The notes under the pieces: generated by a model
The model's input: only the letters and a program-made list of their open reading frames with translations
The model's database searches: none
Told to the model about the DNA's origin: nothing
Origin: Solihabitans fulvus
Lineage (GTDB): Bacteria > Actinomycetota > Actinomycetes > Mycobacteriales > Pseudonocardiaceae
DNA: 53,149 bases
Direction: 5' to 3'
NCBI RefSeq assembly: GCF_008386585.1
Contig: NZ_VUOB01000058.1
Location: 1 to 53,149, forward strand
Position numbers and translations under genes: made by a program
Shown: positions 8,483 through 16,909 of the stretch, in pieces
Numbering within the stretch: position 1 is the stretch's first letter
How the letters are laid out: each line of letters opens with the position of its first letter

Positions 8483-9177
8483 CGGTCGCCTGCCCTGAGC
8501 GTGAGGGTCGTCCAGGCGCCGAGGTGGATCTCGTCGCCGTCGTGCACCGGGATCGCCGTGTCGTTCGGCACGGGCTCCTGGTCCGCGTTCACCGTGGTTC
8601 CGTTGGTGGAACCGGGATCCAGCAACATCCAGCCGCCGTCCGGCCGCGCAAGCAGCACGGCGTGCAGGTGCGAGATGCCGGGGTCCTGCGGCGGGCCGCT
8701 CAGGTCGATCTCGGGCGTTACGCCCTGACTCCGGCTGCGCCTGCCGATGCGAATCTCCTGACCCGTCAACGAGAAGACCCGGTTGGGGCAGTACGTCGGA
8801 AAGCTGATGGTCGCCGCGTCGGGCCCGTCCTGCTCCCGCACCGCGTCGAAGTACGCGCGGTCGGCCCGAACCACCGCGGTCCACTCGGCGGCCGGCGGGC
8901 CGGTCGGCTCGCCACCCGTGTGACAGTCGATGGGCGGGTCAACGGGCGGCGGGGCCGGCGGCGTTGCGGTGACGGGCTGCGCGGCGACGAAGTCGTAGCT
9001 GCACCCCTCGCAGAACCGCCCGGTCCGGGGCTCCCCGCACGCGGGGCACGGCTCGGTCCCGACACCGGCGAGAGGCGTGGATGTGGTGGCGGACAAGGGG
9101 TCCGCCGAGATCTGCCGACCGCACACATCGCAGTAGTCCGTGCTGGTCGAGTCGTGTCCGTCAGGACAGGCAGGCAT
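8479..9177 (-). CDS. FHA-domain protein with N-terminal zinc ribbons
   Basis: 232 aa. Two zinc-ribbon-like clusters: C4/H8/C16/C19 and C44/C47/C56/C59 (CPACG, CEGC). A Pro-rich linker at about 72-85 follows, then a C-terminal FHA domain with IRIGRRS, SHLHAVLL and DPGSTNGT, the residues that bind phosphothreonine. It probably reads phosphorylation by the PknG-like kinase of the operon; the known FHA substrate of mycobacterial PknG is GarA, which lacks zinc ribbons. The ATG at 9177 lies 16 bases after the VWA stop. A Thr/Ser-rich patch at about 29-34 could be a phosphosite (inference). Confidence 0.88.
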   Translation of the reverse strand: MPACPDGHDSTSTDYCDVCGRQISADPLSATTSTPLAGVGTEPCPACGEPRTGRFCEGCSYDFVAAQPVTATPPAPPPVDPPIDCHTGGEPTGPPAAEWTAVVRADRAYFDAVREQDGPDAATISFPTYCPNRVFSLTGQEIRIGRRSRSQGVTPEIDLSGPPQDPGISHLHAVLLARPDGGWMLLDPGSTNGTTVNADQEPVPNDTAIPVHDGDEIHLGAWTTLTLRAGDR

Positions 9178-9193
9178 GGCGCGGGGTCTCCCG

Positions 9194-10495
9194 TCAGCTC
9201 TTGCGCACGCGCGAGGTCTTGGTGGAGCGGGTGTCCAGCGTCATCGCGTCCGCCTGGCTCACCTTCGTCTTCAACCGGACCCTGCCGGTCACCGGGTCGT
9301 CCACGTCGACGACCTTGGCGAGCAGCGTTGCCGTGTCGGTGTTGCCGGACCTGGCGGCCAGCGCGACGGCCCTGCCCAGCTTCGCCGTCGCGGTGTCCAG
9401 GTCGCCGACGCGCCGCGCCTCGAGGCCCTCCTGGATGGCCTCGGCCAGCTCGGCCTGCCCGGTGTAGTGCGCCACCACGGGGTGGATCTTGGTCGACCGC
9501 GCGGTGTCCTCGGTCCAGGTGGCCTTCACCAGGCCCTGCCCCAGCACCTCGTCCCGGCCGTCCGGCGAGACCGACACCAGGCTGACCCGCCCGGCGAGCA
9601 TCACGTCGCCGACCTTGGCCGGGTTGACCTCGACGCACACGTGGTAGTCGCGGCTCTCGGTGCCCCACGCGCCCGTCGGGTAGTCGCCGACCTGCGCGGA
9701 GGTCGCGATCCGCCGCCCGGTCAGGTCGAGCACGGTCGGCTCGGCCTGCTTCACGAAGCGGATCGTCGCGCCCTGCGGGGTCCACAGCCGCAGCCGCACG
9801 TCGCCGACGGACTTGCCCATCGCGGTCGCCGTCATCGCCTGGAAGTCGGCCTCGAGGCCGACCGGGTCGGCGACGATGTCCACGGTGCCGAGCATCGCGT
9901 TCGCGACCTTGCGCAGCTCGTCGACCACCCAGTCGGTGCCGACGCCCCGGCAGTCCACCACGAACCGGCCGTGGCACGCGGCGAGCGTCTGCTCCAGCGC
10001 GGCGGGGCTCTCGTGCTCGTTGCGGCCGTCGGTGAGCAGGATCGCGTGCCGGATCGCGTCGTCCTGGCCACGGAACAACTCGTCGGCCAACGACAGCCAG
10101 CGGCCGATCGCGGTGCCGCCGTCCGCGACGAGCTGGGCGACCGAGGACTTCGCCCGCTGCCGGGTGCGCGCGTCGGCGACGGCCAGCCCGCCCTCCCGGG
10201 GATACACCATCCCGGCCCGTTCGGTGCCGGCGATCACCGCGAACCGCACGCCGTCGCGCAGTGTGTCGATCGCGGCGGCGGTGGCCCGCTTGGCCTCGCG
10301 CAGCTTGGTCGGCGGGTAGTTCATCGAGCCGGAGCAGTCGACGATGATCACCTCGGCGGCCGGCGCCGCGCCCTGCGCCTGAGCGCCGCCCGAGCCGGTC
10401 GCGGCCACCGTGACGATGGCGTTGACCTCCCTGCCGCCGACCGGCAGGTACTCGTTCTGGTAGACGTCCACACGAAATTCGGGGGATGTGCTCAT
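9194..10495 (-). CDS. VWA-domain protein
   Basis: 433 aa. Von Willebrand A domain with an intact MIDAS: DCSGSM (D53, S55, S57), the Thr of DGGTAIG, and LLTDGRNE. The C-terminal part has beta-rich segments and a helical tail (ELAEAIQEGLEARRVGDLDTA). No signal peptide, so it is cytoplasmic, probably a metal-dependent protein-binding scaffold. ATGA overlap with the phosphatase gene. Proteins of this type recur beside kinase/phosphatase/FHA genes in actinomycetes; the exact role is not established. Confidence 0.85.
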   Translation of the reverse strand: MSTSPEFRVDVYQNEYLPVGGREVNAIVTVAATGSGGAQAQGAAPAAEVIIVDCSGSMNYPPTKLREAKRATAAAIDTLRDGVRFAVIAGTERAGMVYPREGGLAVADARTRQRAKSSVAQLVADGGTAIGRWLSLADELFRGQDDAIRHAILLTDGRNEHESPAALEQTLAACHGRFVVDCRGVGTDWVVDELRKVANAMLGTVDIVADPVGLEADFQAMTATAMGKSVGDVRLRLWTPQGATIRFVKQAEPTVLDLTGRRIATSAQVGDYPTGAWGTESRDYHVCVEVNPAKVGDVMLAGRVSLVSVSPDGRDEVLGQGLVKATWTEDTARSTKIHPVVAHYTGQAELAEAIQEGLEARRVGDLDTATAKLGRAVALAARSGNTDTATLLAKVVDVDDPVTGRVRLKTKVSQADAMTLDTRSTKTSRVRKS

Positions 10496-11481
10496 TCCTG
10501 TGTGCTCCCGGTTGACGCGGGTCTTGGTGGGAAAGGAACCACCGCGACGGTGATGTTGTCGTGTCCGCCGCGTTCGAGCGCGAACCTGGTGAGCGCCCGC
10601 GCGCTCGCCAGCGGCGCCGTCATGGCGAGCGGAAGTGTCTGCGCGGCAAGGGAGTCCGCGTCCCAGAGGTAGTTCCACAGCCCGTCGCTGCACACCAGGA
10701 CCACGCCGGGTCCGGTTGGCCGCACGGTGATGGTGTGCGGACGAACCTCGCCGGCGTCCGCGCCAAGCCACGCGGTCAGCGCGTGCGCCCTGCTGTCGGC
10801 GAAGGCCGTCTCCTCGTCGGCGAGCCCGGCGGCCACCATCTGCGTCGCCCAGGAGTCGTCGATGGTCAGGCAGGACGACGGCGCGTCGGGATCCCTGTCG
10901 AGCCAGTAGGCCCTGCTGTCGCCGACCCAGCCGACGGTCACGCGGTCGGCGGACACCACGGCCGAGACGATCGTGCAGGCCGGTGCGTTGTCGGAAGGCT
11001 TGTCCCGCACCAGCTCCGCGACCGCCGACGCCGCCGCGACAACGGCCGACCTGGTGGCCCGCGCCGGATCGTCGCCCTCCCGCAGCGCGGCGACAAGTGT
11101 GTCCGCCGCCGCCTCGACGGCCGCCGCCGACGCGTCCTCCGGATTGTCCGAAGTGGACACTCCGTCGGACACGACGACGACCACCTCGCCGCAGCCGTCG
11201 ACCCGGCGCACCGCGATCGCGTCCTCGTTGTGCTCGTGCCGCAGGCCCCGGTCGCTGACTCCGGCGACCCCGGGGAGGTCGAGGTCGATCCGGTCGCGCG
11301 CCGCAGGCCGGCGGAACCCGCACCGGGCGCAGAAGCCGTCCTGGTCGATCTCGGTCGCGCCGCAGGCGGCGCAGCCGTCGACGGGCGCCTGGACGCCGAG
11401 CCCACCGCCGCAGGCCTCGCAGAACTGGTCGTCCGGGCTGACGTCCGTGCCACAGTCCGGGCACGGCAGGTTCGTGGTCAT
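10492..11481 (-). CDS. PP2C-family Ser/Thr phosphatase with zinc ribbons
   Basis: 329 aa. Two N-terminal C4 zinc ribbons (C7/C10/C21/C24 and C37/C40/C51/C54), then a PPM/PP2C catalytic domain: SDRGLRHEHNEDA, VVVSDGVST, GWVGDSRAYWL, VLVCSDGLWNYL and GGHDNITVAVV, giving the Asp ligands of the metal centre. It should reverse phosphorylation by the adjacent PknG-like kinase. The start ATG overlaps the kinase stop by one base (TGATG), so the two are co-translated and probably made in fixed ratio. Cytoplasmic, unlike the membrane-bound PstP. Confidence 0.92.
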   Translation of the reverse strand: MTTNLPCPDCGTDVSPDDQFCEACGGGLGVQAPVDGCAACGATEIDQDGFCARCGFRRPAARDRIDLDLPGVAGVSDRGLRHEHNEDAIAVRRVDGCGEVVVVVSDGVSTSDNPEDASAAAVEAAADTLVAALREGDDPARATRSAVVAAASAVAELVRDKPSDNAPACTIVSAVVSADRVTVGWVGDSRAYWLDRDPDAPSSCLTIDDSWATQMVAAGLADEETAFADSRAHALTAWLGADAGEVRPHTITVRPTGPGVVLVCSDGLWNYLWDADSLAAQTLPLAMTAPLASARALTRFALERGGHDNITVAVVPFPPRPASTGSTQE

Positions 11482-13697
11482 CAGACGAGTGTGACCGGGC
11501 GAACCGAGTTCGCGAGGTCGATCAGCCTGATCCGCTCCGCGCGGCTGTCCGAGAGGCGCGCGAGGGCACGGCAGGCGCGTTCCAGCCCGCGCCGCACCGC
11601 GCGGTCGGTCAGCGCGCAGCCGAGGACCCGCTCCTGGGGCGGCGGCGCGGACTGGTTGGCCTGCACCCAGCTCTGGGCCGCGGTGAGCACATCGACGGTC
11701 ACCCACTCGCGCTGCGCCGCGTCCAGGTCGAGTTCGGCGAGCTGCTGACCGGCCGAGGACAGGTCCGCGACGGTCAGCTCTCCGGCGGTGCGGTCGCGTA
11801 CCCTGGCCAACACCGCGGCCACCCGCGCGGCGACGTAGTGGCTCGAACTGGCCGGCACGGACTCCAGCGCGGCCACCGCGCCGGCCAGGTCGCGCCGGCC
11901 GAGCCGGACCCGCGCCAGGCCGAACGCGGCGCTCACGTGCGCGTGGTCGGTGCGCCACACCACCTCGTAGTGGCGGGCCGCGTCGGCCAGGTTGCCGGCG
12001 CACTCCTCGGTGGCGGCCAGCGCCAGCTTCGGCGCGGCCTCGCCGGGCAGCAGCTGGTACACCGTGCCGAACGCGGCCCTCGCGCGGCCGGCGTCCCCGC
12101 AGGCGAGCGCGTCGAAGCCCAGGTACCAGGAGACCCGCCAGTCGTCGGGGTCCTCGGCGGAGAGCGCGCGCAGCGACGCGGCCGCGCCCTCCTGATCGCC
12201 GTTCTCGATCTGCGCGCGGGCCAGCCGCAGCGAAACCTCCACAGTGGACAGTCCGGACGCGGTGAGCGCCGCGATGACCTCGGCCGGCCGGCCGGCCGCC
12301 GAGGTGGCCAGGAAGCCAGCGGCCGGGTCGTCGGTGTCCACCTGGTGCACCGGCAGCGCGGCGGCCACCTCGCCCGGCCGCGGCGCGGCCGGCCAGTCGC
12401 CGGTGTCCGCGCCGAACACCCGCCGCTCCTGGCTGAACAGCGGCGAGAGCCCCGGCCTCGGCTGGCCGTCCTCGGCGGCGAGCACCTCGCGCAGCACGCC
12501 GGTCAGCTGCTCCACCATCTCCTGCGCCGAGCCGAACCGCCTGTTCGGGTCGCGATCCGTGGCCCGGCGCAGCAGTTGGTGGAAGGAGGGGTTCCTGGCC
12601 AGTACCGGCTCGTCGGCGGCGTCCGGCAGGCTCGCGCGGTGCACACCGGTGTAGTCGAAGTTGAAGGTGAGCACGGCGAGCGTGCGCGCCACCGTGTACA
12701 GGTCCGAGCCGACCGAGGGGCCGTCGTCCTCCAGCTCGGGCGCGCAGTAGCCGTCGGTCTTGTAGCTCGCGCTGTCCTCGTCGTCGATCCGCCGGACCGC
12801 GCCGAGGTCGATGAGCTTGAGCTGTTCCTCACTCTGGATCACGTTGTCCGGCTTGAAGTCGCAGTACAACAGGTCGAGGCTGTGCAGATAACCCAGCGCG
12901 GGCAACACCTCAAGCGCGTAGGCGATGGCCTGGCCGAGCGGCAGGGGAGCGAGCTTGCCGTCCGGGCCCTCGGCGGCCCGCAGCTCCTTGAGCGACTGGC
13001 CGCCGACGTACTCCATCACGATGTAGTCGACCTGCCCGCCGGTGCGGGGATCCGGGTGCTGCACGAAGTTGTAGATCCGGACGATGTTCGGGTGCTCGAC
13101 CTGGGCGAGGAACTGCCGTTCCGCGATGGCGGCGGCCATTGCGTCGTCGTCCCCGGTGTCCAACAGGCCCTTGAGCACCACCCACCGGTCGTTCACGTTG
13201 TGGTCGCGGGCCAGGTAGATCCAGCCGAGCCCGCCGTGCGCGAGGCAGCCGAGCACCTCGTACTGCCCGGCGACGAGATCGCCGGCGACCAGCTTGGGGG
13301 AGAAGGAGAAGCCCGTCCCGCACTTGCGGCAGAACCCCTCGGTGCGGCCGGGCTGACCGTCCTTGCCGCGCCCAACCGGTTCGTTGCAGCTGCTGCAATA
13401 CCGCTTGCGCTCGACGACTTCCGGGTTCGCCATGACGGCCGTCGCCGGGTCCCGGTAGGGCACCGGCGGCACCTCGACCAGGCCGGCGCCGAGCCGCCCG
13501 CGCCTACTGGACCTGCTCGACCTGCTCGACCGCGTCGACCCGGTGCGCGTGCTGCGGCTGGACACCGACACGGACAGCGAACTCGCCGCGCGAGCCGGTG
13601 TCGCGCCGGACCCGCCTGCCGGCGGCGCGATGCCGCACACCGTGCAGAACCCGTCCTCGATCCGCCCGCCACACCCGGGTTGGCCGCAGTCCGTCAT
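11481..13697 (-). CDS. pknG: PknG-like serine/threonine protein kinase with rubredoxin-like and TPR domains
   Basis: 738 aa, close to mycobacterial PknG (about 750). In order: extra N-terminal zinc ribbon (C4/C9/C18/C21); Ser/Arg/Thr-rich stretch about 39-66; rubredoxin-like pair C101/C104 and C123/C126; kinase domain with K176, catalytic D280 in YCDFKPDN, and D297 in IDLGAV (DLG instead of DFG, as in PknG); YKTDGYCAPEL; C-terminal TPR helices. No transmembrane helix, so it is cytosolic. In mycobacteria and corynebacteria PknG phosphorylates an FHA protein (GarA/OdhI) to adjust TCA-cycle and glutamate flux; a similar amino-acid sensing role is inferred here. The ATG at 13697 overlaps the upstream stop (ATGA). 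Confidence 0.92.
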   Translation of the reverse strand: MTDCGQPGCGGRIEDGFCTVCGIAPPAGGSGATPARAASSLSVSVSSRSTRTGSTRSSRSSRSSRRGRLGAGLVEVPPVPYRDPATAVMANPEVVERKRYCSSCNEPVGRGKDGQPGRTEGFCRKCGTGFSFSPKLVAGDLVAGQYEVLGCLAHGGLGWIYLARDHNVNDRWVVLKGLLDTGDDDAMAAAIAERQFLAQVEHPNIVRIYNFVQHPDPRTGGQVDYIVMEYVGGQSLKELRAAEGPDGKLAPLPLGQAIAYALEVLPALGYLHSLDLLYCDFKPDNVIQSEEQLKLIDLGAVRRIDDEDSASYKTDGYCAPELEDDGPSVGSDLYTVARTLAVLTFNFDYTGVHRASLPDAADEPVLARNPSFHQLLRRATDRDPNRRFGSAQEMVEQLTGVLREVLAAEDGQPRPGLSPLFSQERRVFGADTGDWPAAPRPGEVAAALPVHQVDTDDPAAGFLATSAAGRPAEVIAALTASGLSTVEVSLRLARAQIENGDQEGAAASLRALSAEDPDDWRVSWYLGFDALACGDAGRARAAFGTVYQLLPGEAAPKLALAATEECAGNLADAARHYEVVWRTDHAHVSAAFGLARVRLGRRDLAGAVAALESVPASSSHYVAARVAAVLARVRDRTAGELTVADLSSAGQQLAELDLDAAQREWVTVDVLTAAQSWVQANQSAPPPQERVLGCALTDRAVRRGLERACRALARLSDSRAERIRLIDLANSVRPVTLV

Positions 13698-14899
13698 CGC
13701 TGTAATCCCTTGTCCGCGAGAGTCTTCTGGTAGCGGTTCAGCGCCCGCGTCGCCGCCGGCAGGTCGCAGGGCGCGGTCCAGAGCAGGGCGCGCGCCTCCG
13801 CGTGCAGCGACGAGAGGTCGGCGTCCTCGGCGAAGCCGAGCCTGGCCGCCTTCGCCCGGTAGGCGTCGAGCCGGCCGCGCAGCTCGGCCCGGCGGTCCAG
13901 CAGCGCCGTGGCGCTGTCCTTCGCCGAGGCGGCCCGGTCGAGGGCCGCCCCGGCGGCGCCGGCAAGGCCGGCGAGGTGCTCGGCGGCGCCGGGCCAGTCG
14001 TGTCGATCGCCGGACCGCGCGGCGAGGTCGAGTTGCCGCCGCAGCGCGGGAAGCGCGCTGGCCAACCGGATCGGCCGCGGCGCGCCGATCCTGGCCTCGG
14101 TCTCCGCGCGAGCGGCTTCGGCGTCCGCCTCGGCCGTCGCCACCTTGCGCACCGCCGCCGTCGCGCGGGCCAGCTGCCCGGCGAGGTCCTCGCGCAGCCG
14201 GGCGAGCGAGCGCAGTTCGGTGTGCGCCGCGGCGAGGTCGTCCTCGACGCGGGTGACCCGACAGAAGTCCGGTTGGTGCGTGTTTGTCGCGAGCGACAAC
14301 GGATCGGAGAACGCGAGCAGCCGCGTGTCGGCCAGTTCGGCGGACACGGCGGCGAGTCTGTCTGGCAGGCCTAGCGAGTCGGCGAGCGCCCGCGCGGCGC
14401 GGGCCGTGTCCTCCGCGCGGTCCAGCCGCCGCGCGAAGGCCGACCAGATCGCCTCGGAGTCGGCCACCACCTCGGCGACCTCGTGATAACTGGAGGTCAT
14501 CAGCTCGACCAGTTCGGGCAGCGTGACCCGCTCGGTGCGGGTCGCCGGCCCGGTGAGTGCCCGCTGCGGCAACGGGATCGCTGCGGTGGACCGCTCGACG
14601 ACCCGGCCGGTGAGTAGCTCCGTCAGCTCCGTCAGCTCGGGGTTGCCTGGGCGGCCGCGGCGCGCGCGGACCTGCCTCGCCCGGTCGAGGATGCTCCGAT
14701 AGCGCTCGAAGTCCTCCCACAGCCGCGCGGACTGCGCCTTGGCCGCCGTCCACCGCGCGAGCGTGACGCCGGACAGCTGGGCACCGTCGAGCAACCGCCG
14801 CCCTGGGTGGTCCTCGAGGTCGACCAGCGCGGCCGTCATCGCGTCGCAGTCCGCGCTGAGACGGGTCAACACAAGGTCGACCTCGTCCTGGGTCATCAT
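13694..14899 (-). CDS. Helical coiled-coil protein heading the PknG operon
   Basis: About 401 aa, not a family I recognise. Almost entirely alpha-helical with Ala/Glu/Arg/Leu heptads (AAVRKVATAEADAEAARAE, LRSLARLREDLAGQLARA), no signal peptide and no TM helix. Start at tandem ATGs 14899/14896, after a G-rich GAGGGGCGGCGGC stretch; upstream ATG at 14992 is less likely. ATGA overlap with pknG means it is co-translated with the kinase. It may be a scaffold or regulator of the kinase complex (inference from context only). Confidence 0.75.
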   Translation of the reverse strand: MMTQDEVDLVLTRLSADCDAMTAALVDLEDHPGRRLLDGAQLSGVTLARWTAAKAQSARLWEDFERYRSILDRARQVRARRGRPGNPELTELTELLTGRVVERSTAAIPLPQRALTGPATRTERVTLPELVELMTSSYHEVAEVVADSEAIWSAFARRLDRAEDTARAARALADSLGLPDRLAAVSAELADTRLLAFSDPLSLATNTHQPDFCRVTRVEDDLAAAHTELRSLARLREDLAGQLARATAAVRKVATAEADAEAARAETEARIGAPRPIRLASALPALRRQLDLAARSGDRHDWPGAAEHLAGLAGAAGAALDRAASAKDSATALLDRRAELRGRLDAYRAKAARLGFAEDADLSSLHAEARALLWTAPCDLPAATRALNRYQKTLADKGLQR

Positions 14900-15275
14900 C
14901 CGGTGCCGCCGCCCCTCAACACACCGAAAAGCGTTGATCGTTCGGACGGTTGTACCACCGGGAACCGTTGCTGCGGACGGAAAGTGAGGCATGGAATGCG
15001 GACCTGCGTCACACAGTTTCCCCTGCGCGCGCGCACCCGGTCCGACGGCGTCAATATCGCGTCAAGACTGGCCGGAGATCCCTCGGGGAGGCCGTCTCGG
15101 GCAGTACACGCGGCCGGTCGGCCGGGGTCGGCGGTGGAGTCGCCGCGTCGCGCCCGCGTGCCCCCGCGGTCTCCGGTCGCGAGTCTCCGGTCGCGCGCTG
15201 GACCCGGCCATCCGTCGTGGCCCGAAAGAGTGATCCGATTGCAGCAAAATGCCAGTTTTCCTGACATTTCGCGGG

Positions 15276-15338
15276 AGGGGGTGAAAGAGCGGTCGCCAAT
15301 GCCGTATGGTGTGCATTGCGGCGACCGCGCCTCCCCCT
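15276..15338. other. Long imperfect hairpin, possible structured RNA or operator
   Basis: GCGGTCGCC (15289-15297) pairs with GGCGACCGC (15320-15328), and AATGC (15298-15302) with GCATT (15313-15317); there is a 2-nt bulge and a 10-nt loop. An outer AGGGGG (15276-15281) pairs with CCCCCT (15333-15338). The loop contains TATGGT, a -10-like box on the plus strand. Confidence 0.55.
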
Positions 15339-15493
15339 TGCGGAGCCGCATAGTCGGGTAGCCGGTCAGGCTCGGGACCCCCAGCCGTGATCCTGGCCGG
15401 CACCTGCAAATCCCTCAGTATGGTGCGCCCCTTCGGGGTGTGCGCCGGGATGCGCCCTCCGGGGCCTCAGCCTCCTGCGGAACCTCCTCCGGC

Positions 15494-15577
15494 CGACCGT
15501 GCTCAACCCGTCGCGCCAAACCGATCGCGCCAAACCAGCCGTGCCCGACCAATCCCGCCACACCGATCGCGCCCGAC
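15494..15577. repeat. Six-copy 14-bp tandem repeat
   Basis: Units begin at 15494, 15508, 15522, 15536, 15550 and 15564; examples are CGATCGCGCCAAAC and CGATCGCGCCCGAC. The period is not a multiple of three, so it is not a protein repeat. Confidence 0.7.
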
Positions 15578-15606
15578 CTGCGGCGCGTCCGTGGCCGGGC
15601 TCTGGA

Positions 15607-15635
15607 CCGGACTCCCACCCCCAGGGGGAGTCCGG
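15607..15635. terminator. Perfect 10-bp hairpin
   Basis: CCGGACTCCC (15607-15616) pairs with GGGAGTCCGG (15626-15635) with a 9-nt loop. No gene ends directly beside it, so it could end a non-coding transcript or act in the leader of a flanking operon. Confidence 0.5.
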
Positions 15636-15769
15636 CCGTCGGCCGTTTATGCCAGTTAATGGCGCGATCGAGAGCTTAAACCAGTACGGTCCTGCCTATC
15701 AACTACGGTAAATGGCCTAAACTAGGTTTCTCGACTGCGGTCAACGGGGTGCTGAGGGGATGAGACTGC

Positions 15770-16225
15770 ATGGCTGAGCAGCGAACGCTGGCACAGAAGC
15801 TCGATCACCTGCTGGATGTCGTCCACCCGGCCGATCGCGGGCCCTATACCTACGAGGAGGTCGCGGCCGCCATCCGAACCAAGGGCGGCCCGACGATTTC
15901 CGCCGCCTATGTGTGGCAGCTGCGCAAGGGACTGCGCGACAACCCCACCAAGAACCACCTCGAGGCGCTCGCCGGATTCTTCGGCGTGCCCGTCGCCTAC
16001 TTCTTCGACGACGACCAGGCCAAGCGCGTCGACGAGGAGATCGAGTTCCTCCAGGCGATGCGCGACGCCGAGGTGCGCGACGTCGCGCTCAGGACCATGC
16101 AGCTCAGCCCGGAGGCCCGCCGTTCGGTCGCCGCCATCATCAACGAACTCGGCCGCTACGAGGACCGCTCGGCCGGTTCACCGGCCAGACGGCGGCGGGG
16201 TGCCCGGCCGGACGACGCGACGTGA
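15770..16225 (+). CDS. EspR-like XRE-family DNA-binding protein
   Basis: 151 aa. The N-terminal half closely follows the EspR pattern: LAQKLDHLLDVVHPADRGPY, EEVAAAIRTKGG, SAAYVWQLRKGLRDNPTKNH, ALAGFFGVPVAYFFDD; the C-terminal helices (EFLQAMRDAEVRDVALR) match its dimerisation part. Mycobacterial EspR is a nucleoid-associated regulator of many cell-wall genes. The ATG at 15770 follows GAGGGGATGAG. It precedes the HEXXH metalloprotein and the MAB_1171c-like membrane protein on the same strand, an arrangement known from other actinomycetes. Confidence 0.85.
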   Translation: MAEQRTLAQKLDHLLDVVHPADRGPYTYEEVAAAIRTKGGPTISAAYVWQLRKGLRDNPTKNHLEALAGFFGVPVAYFFDDDQAKRVDEEIEFLQAMRDAEVRDVALRTMQLSPEARRSVAAIINELGRYEDRSAGSPARRRRGARPDDAT

Positions 16226-16340
16226 CATGATGTCCGGCAGCCAACGCCGTGACGGGCGCACCCACGGCGTGTCGTGCATGAGGTTGGCCCGAACCTGGGC
16301 CCCGCCGCTCGCACCGGCCGTTGGGAGGAGTGACTCCGCC

Positions 16341-16868
16341 GTGCGGTACCACGAGCTACGCCAACGAAGCGAGGCGCTCGTCCGCGATCTCGACGAGCGC
16401 GTCGGCGTGCCCAACCCGTTCGACATCGACGTCCTGGTGGACCGGCTGGAGAGCTACCGGGGCCGCCCGATCGACCTGCACCCCACGGCGCGGACCGCGG
16501 GCGGCACCTGCGGGATGTGGATCAGGGAACGCGACAGGGACGTCATCGCCTACGCCGCGCAGACCAGCACGCCGCACCAGGACCACATCATCCTGCACGA
16601 GATCGGCCACATGATCGCGGACCACCAGGGCGAGTGCCTGCTGACGGTCGGCGACGCGCAACTGTTGGCACCGCACGTGAAACCCGAGTTGATCGAGCAC
16701 ATGTTCGCCCGCTCGGCCTATTCCAGCGAGGAGGAGCAGGAGGCGGAGATGATCGCCTCGCTGATCTGGCAGTATGCCAGCCGGCGCCGGTCGCAACTGA
16801 CCGACCGCCCACTGCCGCCCGGCCTGGCGGAGCGCCTTGCCCGAGTCGAGGACATCTTCGGGTCCTGA
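16341..16868 (+). CDS. ImmA/IrrE-like HEXXH metallopeptidase
   Basis: About 175 aa. HEIGHMIADH gives the zinc site H86/E87/H90 after a hydrophobic strand IILHE. Size and the N-terminal helical part match ImmA/IrrE-type (DUF955) proteins, which cleave partner repressors. The neighbouring EspR-like XRE protein would be the natural partner (inference). The GTG at 16341 follows GGGAGGAG; an upstream ATG in frame at 16278 lacks a ribosome site. Ends 41 bases before the membrane-protein gene. Confidence 0.8.
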   Translation: MRYHELRQRSEALVRDLDERVGVPNPFDIDVLVDRLESYRGRPIDLHPTARTAGGTCGMWIRERDRDVIAYAAQTSTPHQDHIILHEIGHMIADHQGECLLTVGDAQLLAPHVKPELIEHMFARSAYSSEEEQEAEMIASLIWQYASRRRSQLTDRPLPPGLAERLARVEDIFGS

Positions 16869-16909
16869 ACGCTTCGAAGGCCCCGAACCGTTGAGGGGTC
16901 TGCGAACCG

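Larger units (their letters stand above)
14900..15769. other. 870-bp non-coding region with structured elements
   Basis: No gene is convincing on either strand. It must hold the promoter of the PknG operon (minus) and of the EspR-like gene (plus). It contains a long hairpin (15276-15338), a small GC hairpin near 15425-15443, a 14-bp repeat array (15494-15577), a 10-bp-stem hairpin (15607-15635) and an AT-rich stretch 15650-15735. TAAACT at 15718-15723 and TAGGTT at 15723-15728 are -10-like boxes for the plus-strand gene. Confidence 0.6.

Noticed and set aside
15366..15618. Minus-strand frames with repeated Trp/Gly/Ala motifs (WRDWSG, GAIG) as repeat peptides
   Set aside because: They are translations of the 14-bp DNA repeats, whose period is not a multiple of three; no ribosome site.
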